Of a DNA stretch of 64,000 nt, positions 1 to 9,323 are shown in pieces. A model generated the notes under the pieces. That model was not told where the DNA came from, ran no database searches, and worked only from the letters and a program-made list of their open reading frames with translations. The translations under genes and the position numbers were made by a program. Location of the stretch: assembly GCA_025454405.1 (NCBI GenBank), contig JALOON010000004.1:26224-90223 (forward strand). The letters run 5' to 3'. This DNA comes from Oscillatoriaceae cyanobacterium Prado104 (GTDB taxonomy: Bacteria; Cyanobacteriota; Cyanobacteriia; Cyanobacteriales; Microcoleaceae). Position 1 is the stretch's first letter; each line of letters opens with the position of its first letter.

Positions 1-1700
1 TTTTCCCGAACCTTCTTCATTACCTCCGATTTTTCTTCAATGTATTCAATCATGTCTGACGTTACACCATCTTTCTCGGTAAACAATCCCTTTGGTCTCA
101 CATTTTCTATTCTTTCTGTCTTCCAGTCTGTTGGGGTTTTCGATTTTACGAAATCGTAGGTACTTGTAGATTTTTCATCTGGTGTTTTAACTGCTTCATT
201 TGCTACAGTTGTATCTGTCTTTTTCTTCTTCCTGAGTTCAGATTCCTTATCTATCTTCTGCTTAAATAACTTTGCGCTCAATACTTCATCCTTGTCATCT
301 ATCTTCGCCTTGAAGTATTCATCATCTATTTTAACCAACTCTTGCTCTAGGTCATCAATCTCTTTTTTTCTTGCTTCAATGCTTTTTGGATCGATATTTT
401 CGTCTGTAAAGTTATATAAAAATGTTGTCACATCATGAATTGCGCTAATTAATTTTGTCAGGTCGTTAGATGTCCTTAATACTTTGTCAACCCCTACCGA
501 TTTATACAAAGCATATTTAGAACGCCGATAGAAGCCATACTCTCCATTCATTTGCTTTTGATAACGTTGGTAAAGATCCCAACCTCTTATTTTTTCCGCT
601 ACTTGCTTGAGGTTTTCCACAATAACACTGTTATCTATAATCTCTGTAGCTAACTGCCCTTCTTTCTTCGTCGCTTCATCTCTATACTCCTCTGCCAATA
701 TCTTTCGGATCGCATTCTCCCGATCTATAAATACGTGATTCCATCTTTGCAACGCTGTGGAGAAATGCAGCCCTTCTTTAAGAATAGTTCTTTTTCTTCC
801 CTTTGCCATCATGTCCTTAATGATTCCGATAATCTTCTTCTTACCTTTTCCCTCGAATGACCATTTTGTCTTGAGATCTTCGGGCGCTTCCTCAGTTTCC
901 AGCCAATTACTTAACTCTTTATAAAAATTCTCTGCACTTCCTTGCCACACTGTATTAGACTTACCATCGATCTTAAATCCGTGATATATTTTGCGCTGGA
1001 TTTGATTTTTCCCTCCTACATTTACTGCCCCCTGCTGCACTACATGAGTCAATTCATGGGCAATCAACTCCTGTCCTCCCCGGCTGCCAGGATTGTATGT
1101 TCCTTGTCGGAAAAAGATATCTTTTCCGGTTGTAAAAGCTCGAGCTTGGATGGATTGATTGAGTCGATCGGACTGAGTATCGCTATGAATTTTGACGCTG
1201 CTAAAATCACTTCCAAATGCTCGTTCCATCGGTTTGCGGATGTTTTCTGCTAGCGGTTGCCCGCTGCCTTTTTCCTGTTGGATGGAGGTTTCTAATTCGG
1301 GCGCAATTTTCCCGCCAGCTTCGCTAGATTGACGTTGGACGATCGATTTCATCATCAGTTTATCTTCTGGTTCCGCAGTTTCCTGGCGTTGAACAGACTG
1401 ACTTTGATGTGTCTGAATCCGATCGACAACTTGCTGGGAAATGCGATCGGCTTCTTGTTCGTATTTATCTCCAACTTCTCCTATTGTCAGTTTGGGTTGA
1501 ATGACTAATTCATGAGATAAACCCCGAAACATCGGTTTAGCTTGCACGATCGGTTTATTTGCTAGCAATTGATTGACTGCACGATTGCCGATCGCCCCTT
1601 GCAATTCTTCGATCGGATGAGTAGAATAACGGGCGATCGCGCTTTCTCGATTACTGGATGCGATCGCATTTTTAGTTTGACTCAGATATTGGCGTTCCAT
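1..1700 (-). CDS. eCIS effector with DUF4157 domain (3' end outside window)
   Basis: The frame is open from an ATG at 1700 to the window edge, so the C-terminus is missing. A GAGG ribosome site lies about 8 bases upstream. Residues 1-85 carry the N-terminal segment shared with the three other effectors here (HPIEELQGAIGNRAVNQLL, then VQAKPMF, then DKYEQEADR). Residues about 130-225 are a DUF4157 domain with zinc-protease signature HELTH at 215-219. The rest, from about residue 230, is a lysine- and glutamate-rich helical region that I do not recognise. DUF4157 proteins are known to accompany contractile injection systems as loaded payloads; that this one is a toxin is inferred. It is the most promoter-distal gene visible in the minus-strand locus. 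Confidence 0.85.
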   Translation of the reverse strand, partial: MERQYLSQTKNAIASSNRESAIARYSTHPIEELQGAIGNRAVNQLLANKPIVQAKPMFRGLSHELVIQPKLTIGEVGDKYEQEADRISQQVVDRIQTHQSQSVQRQETAEPEDKLMMKSIVQRQSSEAGGKIAPELETSIQQEKGSGQPLAENIRKPMERAFGSDFSSVKIHSDTQSDRLNQSIQARAFTTGKDIFFRQGTYNPGSRGGQELIAHELTHVVQQGAVNVGGKNQIQRKIYHGFKIDGKSNTVWQGSAENFYKELSNWLETEEAPEDLKTKWSFEGKGKKKIIGIIKDMMAKGRKRTILKEGLHFSTALQRWNHVFIDRENAIRKILAEEYRDEATKKEGQLATEIIDNSVIVENLKQVAEKIRGWDLYQRYQKQMNGEYGFYRRSKYALYKSVGVDKVLRTSNDLTKLISAIHDVTTFLYNFTDENIDPKSIEARKKEIDDLEQELVKIDDEYFKAKIDDKDEVLSAKLFKQKIDKESELRKKKKTDTTVANEAVKTPDEKSTSTYDFVKSKTPTDWKTERIENVRPKGLFTEKDGVTSDMIEYIEEKSEVMKKVRE

Positions 1701-1738
1701 ACAATTTACCTCAGTATTTCGCAATTCCTGCACTCCGA

Positions 1739-3268
1739 TCAAAAAATGGTGATACTGCTATCTTCCCCATCTTTGCTCTCGTTTTTGATTCCTCCCTTGG
1801 TGTAACTGATGTCAGTAAAATATTTTTCGAGTTCACTTGCTGTTACCTTTATCTCCAATCCGTGCGGGTTGTAGAGTGTCAATATTTTTTTCTTAGGATC
1901 GCAGCCGACAACTGCATATTCATGGAGTCCGTGCAGTTTATCTCCGGATTTTAGGGAAATTGCTGGATCGAGTTCTTTTGTACTTATGGTTACAACCTCG
2001 CGGATCGATCGCCCACCGTCAGTTTTGCGGTTGAGGCGTTTGTGAACGGCCTCAAACGTCACAGCTTTTTTCCACCATTTTCTAGATGTTATCCGAGCTC
2101 TCCGTTTGATTTGGCTAGCTTTTGGTCCTAAAACTGCTGCCATTGCGTCAGAGCCAAATCCGTTTTCAATCCGATTGAGCTCTCCTTTTCCTTCCCAGGC
2201 TGCGTATGCCAACTCGTATGCTAGCACCCAAGGCGCATAGGATGGCTTGGGATTGAAACTTACTCCTTTTTCTCCTGGAGCAAGCGTGACTTTTACCCAG
2301 CTTTCTTGAAAATTTTCACTAGGTTCAGTTTCTGCCAATTTCGATTGAGAGTAAAAGCGTACACTAACTTCAGGTATTTGATTTTTTAAAGTATCTTTGT
2401 CGCCTGGTTTTTCAAGTCTAAACATCTGCTTAATCAAATTTGGACCATCTGAATGATTGACGATCGCAGCTAAAGTTGCTAGCAAATAGCAGTCACCTAG
2501 ATTGCCTTGTCTAATTTGCTCTTTCGTTGGACCTTCCGTATCGTCATTTGATTTAAATAGTTCTTCCTCATTATTGACTCGACTGAGCATTTCATAAGTG
2601 CTTTTGGTTGCAAAAATCATATAGTGTGGATTCATAGGATTGCCGAGATATTGGAGCTCTTTTGATGACTGCAGATCGCGTGCAGTCAGATTTGTTTGGT
2701 GTTCATTTTCTACTTGCTGTTTAAGTATTACTAGAGCTTGGCGTTCCTTTGATGAAAAGATTGTTTCCCTTAGTCTTCGGTTAATGAGATATACAATCCT
2801 TTCAAGGTGACGTGTTAGATGTCGATAGGGCTGATTCTCAGCTTTATCCTCATGATATGCCTTCAGCGTTATATCAATTGAACTCAGAGTCCACGGACGA
2901 TCCCTAAGTGGTATTGATGTCTGACGCTTAAATATTTTGTCTGTCCACAAGGAGCGAGGTTGTTCTTCTTCAAAAAATTCATATTCAGGATGGGTTTTGG
3001 AAGTAACTCGCTGAATTATATTTGAGTCTGATAAAGATTCACTAATGGTTAGTTTAGGTTGAATGGACGATCGCAATTCACGAGATAAACCCCCAAACAT
3101 CGGTTTTGCTTGTACGATCGGTTGATTTGCTAGCAATTGATTGACTGCACGATTGCCGATCGCCCCTTGCAATTCTTCAATCGGATGACTGGAAGATCGG
3201 GCGATCGCACTTTCATGTTGATGTGGTGCGATCGCTTTTTTAATGTGACTTAAGTGTTGGTGTTTCAT
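1739..3268 (-). CDS. eCIS effector with calpain-like (C2) cysteine protease domain
   Basis: This 509-residue protein starts at an ATG preceded by AGAGGA. Residues 1-70 repeat the effector N-terminal segment (ESAIARSSSHPIEELQGAIG, then IVQAKPMFGGL). Unlike its neighbours it has no DUF4157 domain and no HEXXH. The C-terminal half has calpain-family marks: GNLGDCYLLATLAA with candidate nucleophile Cys260, HEYAVVG with His449, and YNPHG with Asn467, giving the Cys-His-Asn order of the C2 family. The domain lies at about 235-485. The likely role is a protease delivered by the injection system. Having the shared tag without DUF4157 suggests the tag, not the HEXXH domain, is what loading needs (inference). 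Confidence 0.85.
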   Translation of the reverse strand: MKHQHLSHIKKAIAPHQHESAIARSSSHPIEELQGAIGNRAVNQLLANQPIVQAKPMFGGLSRELRSSIQPKLTISESLSDSNIIQRVTSKTHPEYEFFEEEQPRSLWTDKIFKRQTSIPLRDRPWTLSSIDITLKAYHEDKAENQPYRHLTRHLERIVYLINRRLRETIFSSKERQALVILKQQVENEHQTNLTARDLQSSKELQYLGNPMNPHYMIFATKSTYEMLSRVNNEEELFKSNDDTEGPTKEQIRQGNLGDCYLLATLAAIVNHSDGPNLIKQMFRLEKPGDKDTLKNQIPEVSVRFYSQSKLAETEPSENFQESWVKVTLAPGEKGVSFNPKPSYAPWVLAYELAYAAWEGKGELNRIENGFGSDAMAAVLGPKASQIKRRARITSRKWWKKAVTFEAVHKRLNRKTDGGRSIREVVTISTKELDPAISLKSGDKLHGLHEYAVVGCDPKKKILTLYNPHGLEIKVTASELEKYFTDISYTKGGIKNESKDGEDSSITIF

Positions 3269-3666
3269 AAATTTTCCTCTTGAATTGGGTATAAAATGCG
3301 CAATCGCACCTTTTATCGTTGATGGTGATTAGATATATATAGTAAACGTAATTGAATGTTTTGGGCGATCGCTTAACCTTAAGGTGGTTGCAATTTTCCG
3401 ATCGAGTTTTCAGCTAACTCTAAAAATTGCTCGGCACAAACAATTTGCTCGTTAGCTTGCTCGATCGTAGAAGATATTTGGCTACAGGCGAAAACCTTTG
3501 TGAGACAGTTTTATCATCTTTGCTCTTGTTTTCATGCTGTTAAATGTCTCTTTGAGTTTTTGGCCGATGGTCAAGTTTTCGATTTTCAGAAAATTTATGA
3601 CTACACTGTTTTTACATGACTGATTTAGGACTGCTATATTAGTGCTTGTTTACATCGTTGAAGGTA
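3269..3666. other. Gene-free spacer between effector genes
   Basis: No convincing gene is seen. On the minus strand, short open stretches around 3380-3600 read like broken protein sequence (one contains NLTIGQKLKETFNSMKTRAK before a stop), so this may be debris of a former effector. HIP1-type GCGATCGC sites are present. Confidence 0.35.
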
Positions 3667-5661
3667 TTAAATATCCTGCCAGCCCCGCTGCGCTCTATAC
3701 AAAACTGCTAAGTATTCAACAATATCGTCTCGATCGGTACTAAGCTCAAACATTTTACTTGGAGCGAAAGTTACACCGGGCGATCGCATTTCCATAACAG
3801 CCGCTAATCTGCCCTTCACCCGATCGGGTGCAATATCGGTTGACCACGGATTTTTTGCATTCTCAAATACCCGATCGTCCGTGCCTGCAAACACCTCATC
3901 TAACCAAGTTTGACAACTAAGGTCAACACCAGGTGGAGGATCAAATACATCGTCAATGGTAGATCGCACGTTGACATTCAATATCTGAGTTTTGACCCAA
4001 GCAGCCTGTGTTCCTCTTAAAACTGTATTTGCATAACTATTCGACGCTACCAGGTTATTACAAACATCCGATAACTTACTCTTGTAAAACCAAGCAGTCC
4101 GGTTTTTGAGATAGCCAGTCTTCACATTCTTGCCCGCTACTAAATAGTTATTAATTAACATCAAGAATCCGCGCAGTTCGTCGATTTGTTGCCTCTGTTT
4201 CGACTTACCAACTAGATTGAATATATTTAGGGTTGGCGGTGGAATCCGCACCTTCACTCGATCGATTAAAATCGAAGCATTGGTCGTGGCTTCTCCTGCT
4301 GCAGCGGCGCGATCCCAGATAAATTGAGGACCTGCTGTTACAGTAGATACTGCTGTCATCGGCTGTGCCAAACGGTCTAAACGTGCTCCAATTGTAGCCT
4401 GTATTGCTACCCGATCCAGTTGTTCATCTGTCATACGCTGCTCTCCGACATAACCCACGAAAATGTCTCCTGGAGCGCTCCCAACATAGCTAGATAAAAG
4501 TTTTGGTGGAGGTGTATCAGAAACTTTGCTGCGTAAATTGACAAGCAAGTCTAACCAAGTATTTGCGATCCTTTTGAAGGTTCTGACGGATTGGGTTTCA
4601 TCAATTGGCGCACTGACAAACTCGATAATAGGCCATTTATTGAAATTTTCAATAGCATCCTTGGTGTGACCGGGAATATGATCTGGTGTCAGTTTTGAAC
4701 CTCCTAGTACAGGAATCTCTAGAACGTGAGTTGCATCAAAAGCCTTATTTGGATCTACGTATTTTCCTGGATTTTTCTCTCTTGTAATCGGGATTCCTGT
4801 CTCTATCTCGAAGCCAATCTTTCGCTGAATGGTACGTTTGAGTGAGGGTGAAGCGTTTCGTGCGATGCTTTTTGCTGAGTTTGGTGTAATGGTTTCAATG
4901 TTTGCTTCTGCCGATCGATCTGCTTGGGCAATCGATTGATTTGCCCTGTGATGATTGCCCACACCATTCTGCTGCACCACATGGGTTAATTCATGAGCAA
5001 TTAACTCCTGCCCCTGTTGACTTCCAGGATTATATTTTCCAATGTCAAATAAAATATCTTTTCCTGTAGTGAAGGCTTGAGCTTGAATCGATCGATTTAA
5101 CTGATGAGATTGAGCATCATCATGAACTTTTACAACACTGAAATCAGCTCCAAATGCCTGTTCCATTGGTTGGCGAATTTGTTCGGGGAGAGGCTGTCCG
5201 CCGGATTTTGCCTGTTGAATTGATGCTTCTAATTCCGGTGCAGCAGTCATAGTATTTCCCTCACCTAGACGCTGCACTGTTGGTTTCATTTGCACTTGTT
5301 CATCTTCTTCAGGCATTTGTTTGGGCTGAATGGCTGAACTTCCGGGTGCATTCATTTGATTGACTACTTGCTCGGCGACTCGATCGGCCTCTTGTTCGTA
5401 TTTATCTCCTACTTCTCCAATTGTCAGTTTGGGTTGAATGACTAATTCGCGAGATAAACCCCCAAACATCGGTTTAGCTTGTACGATCGGTTGCTTTGCT
5501 AGCAATTGATTGACTGCACGATTGCCGATCGCCCCTTGCAATTCTTCGATCGGATGAGTAGAATATCGGGCGATCGCACTTTCTCGATTACTAGAAGCGA
5601 TATGCCATCCGGCACACTGCGCGAACGCATTTTTAGTTTGACTTAGATGTTGGCGTTCCAT
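3667..5661 (-). CDS. eCIS effector: DUF4157 plus amidoligase-like C-terminal domain
   Basis: The start was set at the ATG at 5661, which follows GGAGGAAAATTTT. An in-frame ATG at 5676 overlaps that ribosome site, and the chosen start matches the neighbouring effectors (MERQHLSQTKNA). The protein has 664 residues; positions here are in that numbering. The shared N-terminal segment is at 1-98, DUF4157 with HELTH at 223-227, and a linker follows to about 278. The C-terminal domain opens with IGFEIET (about 282-288), has IEFVSAP (about 346-352) and ends with MEMRSP (about 623-628). The G-x-E-x-E start, the E-x-V-S-x-P strand and the late E-x-R pattern are those of glutamine-synthetase-fold amidoligases (COOH-NH2 ligases). 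It is paralogous in layout to the gene at 6308-8509. Function is inferred. Confidence 0.75.
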   Translation of the reverse strand: MERQHLSQTKNAFAQCAGWHIASSNRESAIARYSTHPIEELQGAIGNRAVNQLLAKQPIVQAKPMFGGLSRELVIQPKLTIGEVGDKYEQEADRVAEQVVNQMNAPGSSAIQPKQMPEEDEQVQMKPTVQRLGEGNTMTAAPELEASIQQAKSGGQPLPEQIRQPMEQAFGADFSVVKVHDDAQSHQLNRSIQAQAFTTGKDILFDIGKYNPGSQQGQELIAHELTHVVQQNGVGNHHRANQSIAQADRSAEANIETITPNSAKSIARNASPSLKRTIQRKIGFEIETGIPITREKNPGKYVDPNKAFDATHVLEIPVLGGSKLTPDHIPGHTKDAIENFNKWPIIEFVSAPIDETQSVRTFKRIANTWLDLLVNLRSKVSDTPPPKLLSSYVGSAPGDIFVGYVGEQRMTDEQLDRVAIQATIGARLDRLAQPMTAVSTVTAGPQFIWDRAAAAGEATTNASILIDRVKVRIPPPTLNIFNLVGKSKQRQQIDELRGFLMLINNYLVAGKNVKTGYLKNRTAWFYKSKLSDVCNNLVASNSYANTVLRGTQAAWVKTQILNVNVRSTIDDVFDPPPGVDLSCQTWLDEVFAGTDDRVFENAKNPWSTDIAPDRVKGRLAAVMEMRSPGVTFAPSKMFELSTDRDDIVEYLAVLYRAQRGWQDI

Positions 5662-5721
5662 AAAATTTTCCTCCATAACTGGGTATGAAATGGGCGGTCG
5701 CGCACCGTCTTATCCTTTGAG

Positions 5722-5980
5722 CTAATTGAGTATCCGCAGAACATTGTATAGCTCATTTCGTTGGCGATTCAACGAAAAATATTCGGAGAAACTGTATTGC
5801 GATCGATCCCACTTCACAAACATCGAATAAGCACCGTTACTCACTAAACCAAAGGTTGCCTTTTGGGGCTGGGGATTAGCGGACATATAAGCAAGTGCCT
5901 GGGGTAAGGCAACTTCTATACCGAGTTTCTGCTGCAGCTAAACTATCGATATAGTCCGTAATTGCTAAGAGTTGAACTAT
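5722..5980 (-). pseudogene. Remnant of a cyanobacterial hypothetical gene with a frameshift
   Basis: Two adjoining frames give one continuous-looking protein: VQLLAITDYIDSLAAAETR in one, then after a frame change GIEVALPQALAYMSANPQP and SMFVKWDRSQYSFSEYFSL in the next, ending at a TAG at 5722. Reading on needs a frameshift near 5930, and no start is evident. It resembles the C-terminal part of short cyanobacterial proteins often annotated as restriction-endonuclease-like (from memory). The next 327 bases, to 6307, hold no recognisable gene. Confidence 0.45.
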
Positions 5981-6307
5981 ACTGTTTAACTGTATAAGTT
6001 AACTGTATTTATTATAAAGCTTGAAATCTCTGTTCTGCGGTTTGCCGATCGCTGGTTAATTTAATGTTTTACTCCCTTCCCGGTAGAAGATTTTGTACTT
6101 CTTCTTTTCTCTGACTTCGTGTCCTTCGCGTCGAAAGCGGTTCAATATTCGATATTCTTCCAGTGGGAAGGGAGTAAGCGATCGCTTGACGAGATCTAGG
6201 TTGCTATGGGAGAGCGATCGTGCTACCTGGATTTAGTTAAGGTGGTGCCGTACTTCGGCTAACGCGCCCTACAAGATCGGCGGTCGCACTTTGGGGATGT
6301 TGAAAAA

Positions 6308-8509
6308 TCATGACATTCGGGTGTGACCTCCCCAGGGACTGCGGTTTAGCGACCTGATGTAATCGAAGAAATCGAGCGCCCACTTCTGTGCATCGGAATA
6401 GAGGATCTTTTTGTTTGCAGATCTCAACTCGAATATGGGCAACGGCGTTTCTGGGTGGAGCACATCACGATCCATGCGTTTGCCTAGGGCACCATAGCCC
6501 TCAACCTCCTGTGTCCTAGGTTTGCCGGGGAACGATTGGTTAGTCAGCTGGTCTGTGCCTCGTCGCTTCTGGCTTGCGCCATAGTTATCATAGAAAAACT
6601 GCTTGAACGCTTCGCCTTTGGTTCGATCGCGTAATACAATTCCTCTTAGCCAACTTTCCAAGGTTAACGCATGATACCACTGTGGTTGTCCCATCTGGTG
6701 GTTGTCTTCTGCGATTGCCGCATCTGGAGCGATCCCGTAAAACAGAGGCTGGTTCATCTTAACTACATAGCCAGGGGCGCTTTCAACTAATTCCTCTAGT
6801 TTCGACTTTCCTGTATCGTCTTTGGCCGAGAAATAAGTCTGTACATCATTAGGCAGTGTCGTAAAGATTGTGGCAAGATCTGTCTTAGCCATGAGCGGGG
6901 TATGGTTCTTAAGGAAACTTCGTTTGTATTGCATACTCTCGCAATAAGCAAACACTATCGTCAGGAGACCCTCAATCTCACCCCATGATAGATTTAGGAG
7001 AGGCTTCGCCAGCTGATAGTTCCTTATTGCTTGCTGCGCCAGTCCCCTACCAGTGACGAGTGTTTGCGACTCATCATCAGCGACGAGCTGCTTGGGTTCT
7101 GCATTATTCAGTGGGTTTGGACCGCGCATATGCAACCGACCGGGATCGCGGTCTGTCTTTTCCAAGTTGCTCTCTGTGGGGTCGGCGTGGAGATCGGCTA
7201 CGATATCTGCGATGTTTTCCAGCCGGGTGCCAAATGTGACCTGCGGGCTGGTTTTTGCTGTGGCGAAATCCCCGAAAAACATTCCATCATGCATCGTGGT
7301 GTTAAACCCTGCAGTGCCATTGAGAGCCTCGGCGGGTACGATGCCGTCCGTCGTCGTCATTAAAGGAGTATATGCGGTTATGAGTGTGTTTACGTTGAGC
7401 ATCGCGGTGTTCAGTCGAGTTCGACCGCTATGAGTTAGTGGAAAATGTGTCGTGACAACCTCGACATCGGAGTTGTTGTGGCTGTGATCGTCAGCTTGCA
7501 CCTCGACATCAGCCTGCCTGAGAAGCGCCTTGCCCTTCTTAACGCGCGTGCTATTTGGAGAAAACCAGACCGTCTTCGCGGCGTCAGAATTGGAGAAGCC
7601 TGCACCTGGAAGAGTACCTGTGTTCGATTTCTTCGTGTACATATTTTTGGTCTCGAATTCAAAACCGATATCTCGTTGTATCAGTCCGGTCATCACTTTG
7701 CTGTTGGGTACTTTCGTAGTTGCCTTTGCTTGTGGCGATCGCATCACCGCCCCTCCATTCTGCTGGACAACGTGAGTCAGCTCATGAGCAATCAACTCCT
7801 TTCCCCCGGGACTCCCTGGCTGATATTCTCCCTGCCGAAAGAACACATCCTTCCCTGTGGTAAACGCTTTCGCCTGAACCGATTGATTTAACTGGTCAGC
7901 CCTTGCATCTGTATGTACCTTTACCCCACTAAAATTAGCCCCCATCGCCTGTCCCATTGACCTTTGCAGACCGGCATCTAAAGGCTGTCCGCTACCCCTA
8001 GCACTGTTAATAGCGGTGTCCAAATCTGCTGTCACTTCCCCACCCTGTACCATTGACTTCGCTTGCAGTTCTTCCTCTTCGGGCTTTTCTTCTCGCTGTA
8101 CCTCTGGGATAATGGGCGATCGCACCAGTTGAGAAATACTCGGTTTGGCTTGTAGTTCTTCTCCTGATTCCGTCTGATGCTGTACCGACTCCCCTTGATT
8201 TAACTGAGCAGAAGCTGGCGCACGAATCTGTTCTACCACTTGGGATGCCACGCGATCGGCCTCCTGCTCGTATTTATCCCCCACTGCACCGATCGCCAGT
8301 TTGGGTTGAACTACTAATTCATGAGATAAACCCCCAAACATCGGTTTCGCTTGTAAAATCGGTTGGTTTGCTAACAATTTGTTGACTGCTTGATTGCCGA
8401 TCGCCCCTTGCAATTCTTCGATCGGATGAGTAGAAGAACGGGCGATCGCACTTTCTCGATTACTCGAAGCGATCGCATTTTTAGTTTGGATCAGGTATTG
8501 GTGTTTCAT
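6308..8509 (-). CDS. eCIS effector: DUF4157 plus amidoligase-like C-terminal domain
   Basis: The start was placed at the ATG at 8509 (MKHQYLIQTKNAIASSNRES), which aligns with the other effectors; the frame is open 27 codons further but that part is not shared. The protein has 733 residues. The shared segment is at 1-90, followed by a low-complexity Glu/Gln stretch with repeated LQAK motifs (about 118-155), then DUF4157 with HELTH at 242-246. The C-terminal domain has IGFEFET (281-287), VEVVTTHFPL (349-358) and IFELRSA (about 692-698), matching the amidoligase-like pattern seen in the gene at 3667-5661. The two C-terminal domains are otherwise strongly diverged. Base use is slightly richer in GC here than in the neighbours, which may reflect transfer of the toxin part. 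Confidence 0.75.
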   Translation of the reverse strand: MKHQYLIQTKNAIASSNRESAIARSSTHPIEELQGAIGNQAVNKLLANQPILQAKPMFGGLSHELVVQPKLAIGAVGDKYEQEADRVASQVVEQIRAPASAQLNQGESVQHQTESGEELQAKPSISQLVRSPIIPEVQREEKPEEEELQAKSMVQGGEVTADLDTAINSARGSGQPLDAGLQRSMGQAMGANFSGVKVHTDARADQLNQSVQAKAFTTGKDVFFRQGEYQPGSPGGKELIAHELTHVVQQNGGAVMRSPQAKATTKVPNSKVMTGLIQRDIGFEFETKNMYTKKSNTGTLPGAGFSNSDAAKTVWFSPNSTRVKKGKALLRQADVEVQADDHSHNNSDVEVVTTHFPLTHSGRTRLNTAMLNVNTLITAYTPLMTTTDGIVPAEALNGTAGFNTTMHDGMFFGDFATAKTSPQVTFGTRLENIADIVADLHADPTESNLEKTDRDPGRLHMRGPNPLNNAEPKQLVADDESQTLVTGRGLAQQAIRNYQLAKPLLNLSWGEIEGLLTIVFAYCESMQYKRSFLKNHTPLMAKTDLATIFTTLPNDVQTYFSAKDDTGKSKLEELVESAPGYVVKMNQPLFYGIAPDAAIAEDNHQMGQPQWYHALTLESWLRGIVLRDRTKGEAFKQFFYDNYGASQKRRGTDQLTNQSFPGKPRTQEVEGYGALGKRMDRDVLHPETPLPIFELRSANKKILYSDAQKWALDFFDYIRSLNRSPWGGHTRMS

Positions 8510-8549
8510 AAAAAACTCTGAGAGCGAAAATAACGCTGGGTGACTTGAG

Positions 8550-8945
8550 TTAGGTAAACGGATTGAGGAGTGAAATATTACAGTCTTCAAAATCTTTGAT
8601 ATTTCGCGTTACCAAAGTAAGTTGGTGAATTTTGGCTGTTGCGGCTATCAACATATCAGCTTGGGAGCGAGGTTTACCTTGAGTTCTCAAATTGCCTCGC
8701 AACTCGCCGCAACACCGAGCAATTTCTGGAGTTATAGGCATAATTTGGCATTGAGTTTTCAGGAATTCTTGAAACCAAGCTTGAATTTTGGCATTAGATT
8801 TTGAGCTTAAACCGTAGAAGATTTCTTCGACAGTAATTACACTGATAGCAATTGATGAAACTCCTTGGCTCCATTCCAGCACTCCCGGATTAGGTCTCGA
8901 TCGTGCCAATTCACTGATGATATTCGTGTCACAAAGAAATGTCAT
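8550..8945 (-). CDS. PIN-domain ribonuclease toxin, VapC-like
   Basis: Translation from the ATG at 8945 gives a 131-residue protein beginning MTFLCDTNIISELAR; the frame is open 7 codons further upstream. PIN-domain acidic residues are visible: Asp in CDTN near the N-terminus, Glu in ITVEEIFYG, Asp in QADMLIAATA and Asp in TRNIKDF near the C-terminus. VapC proteins cleave tRNA or rRNA. The start overlaps the end of the upstream antitoxin gene by 17 bases, typical of a translationally coupled toxin-antitoxin pair. It sits between the effector genes and the tail-fibre end of the injection locus. Confidence 0.85.
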   Translation of the reverse strand: MTFLCDTNIISELARSRPNPGVLEWSQGVSSIAISVITVEEIFYGLSSKSNAKIQAWFQEFLKTQCQIMPITPEIARCCGELRGNLRTQGKPRSQADMLIAATAKIHQLTLVTRNIKDFEDCNISLLNPFT

Positions 8946-9219
8946 ACAAATTCTCAGCAAAGTCATTTGGACGATCTAAGCGAGGAGGCAGATCGAAAAT
9001 ATAGTCTTCCTCCGCACACAACTGACGCAACTCTGTAAAAGCATCGGCTAGAGAAGATTTATGTTGCTGCCGATACCAAGTGATGAACTCCTGAAAAATT
9101 TTTGCTTCCACAAATGCTGCTACCATGCGATCGCGCTCGTAAATGAGTTGAGGCTCGCTAACTACAGCACTCATCATTTCTGAGAATCTTTGCTGGGCTT
9201 CCTCGATTTTCCAGTTCAT
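8929..9219 (-). CDS. Antitoxin of the VapC-like toxin, Phd/YefM type
   Basis: A 96-residue protein opening MNWKIEEAQQRFSEMMSAV with ERDRMVAAFV following; this is the Phd/YefM N-terminal DNA-binding fold that places a short strand-helix before the toxin-neutralising tail. The acidic C-terminus (LDRPNDFAENLYDISL) would wrap the PIN toxin. It lies directly upstream of and overlaps the PIN gene, and by analogy probably represses its own promoter. Family assignment rests on the N-terminal pattern and the partner. Confidence 0.75.
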   Translation of the reverse strand: MNWKIEEAQQRFSEMMSAVVSEPQLIYERDRMVAAFVEAKIFQEFITWYRQQHKSSLADAFTELRQLCAEEDYIFDLPPRLDRPNDFAENLYDISL

Positions 9220-9323
9220 TTATCTCTCCTTTAACGTTGAGTTTTATCGATTTTATAACTTAAAGTATAGCTCATTCCGCTGGCAGTTTAGCGAGACAAC
9301 TTAACTTTGTTTTCTCAGCCTTA

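Noticed and set aside
7031..7891. Several open frames on the plus strand inside the effector gene at 6308-8509
   Set aside because: They overlap a longer minus-strand gene with clear domains and arise from its base composition.
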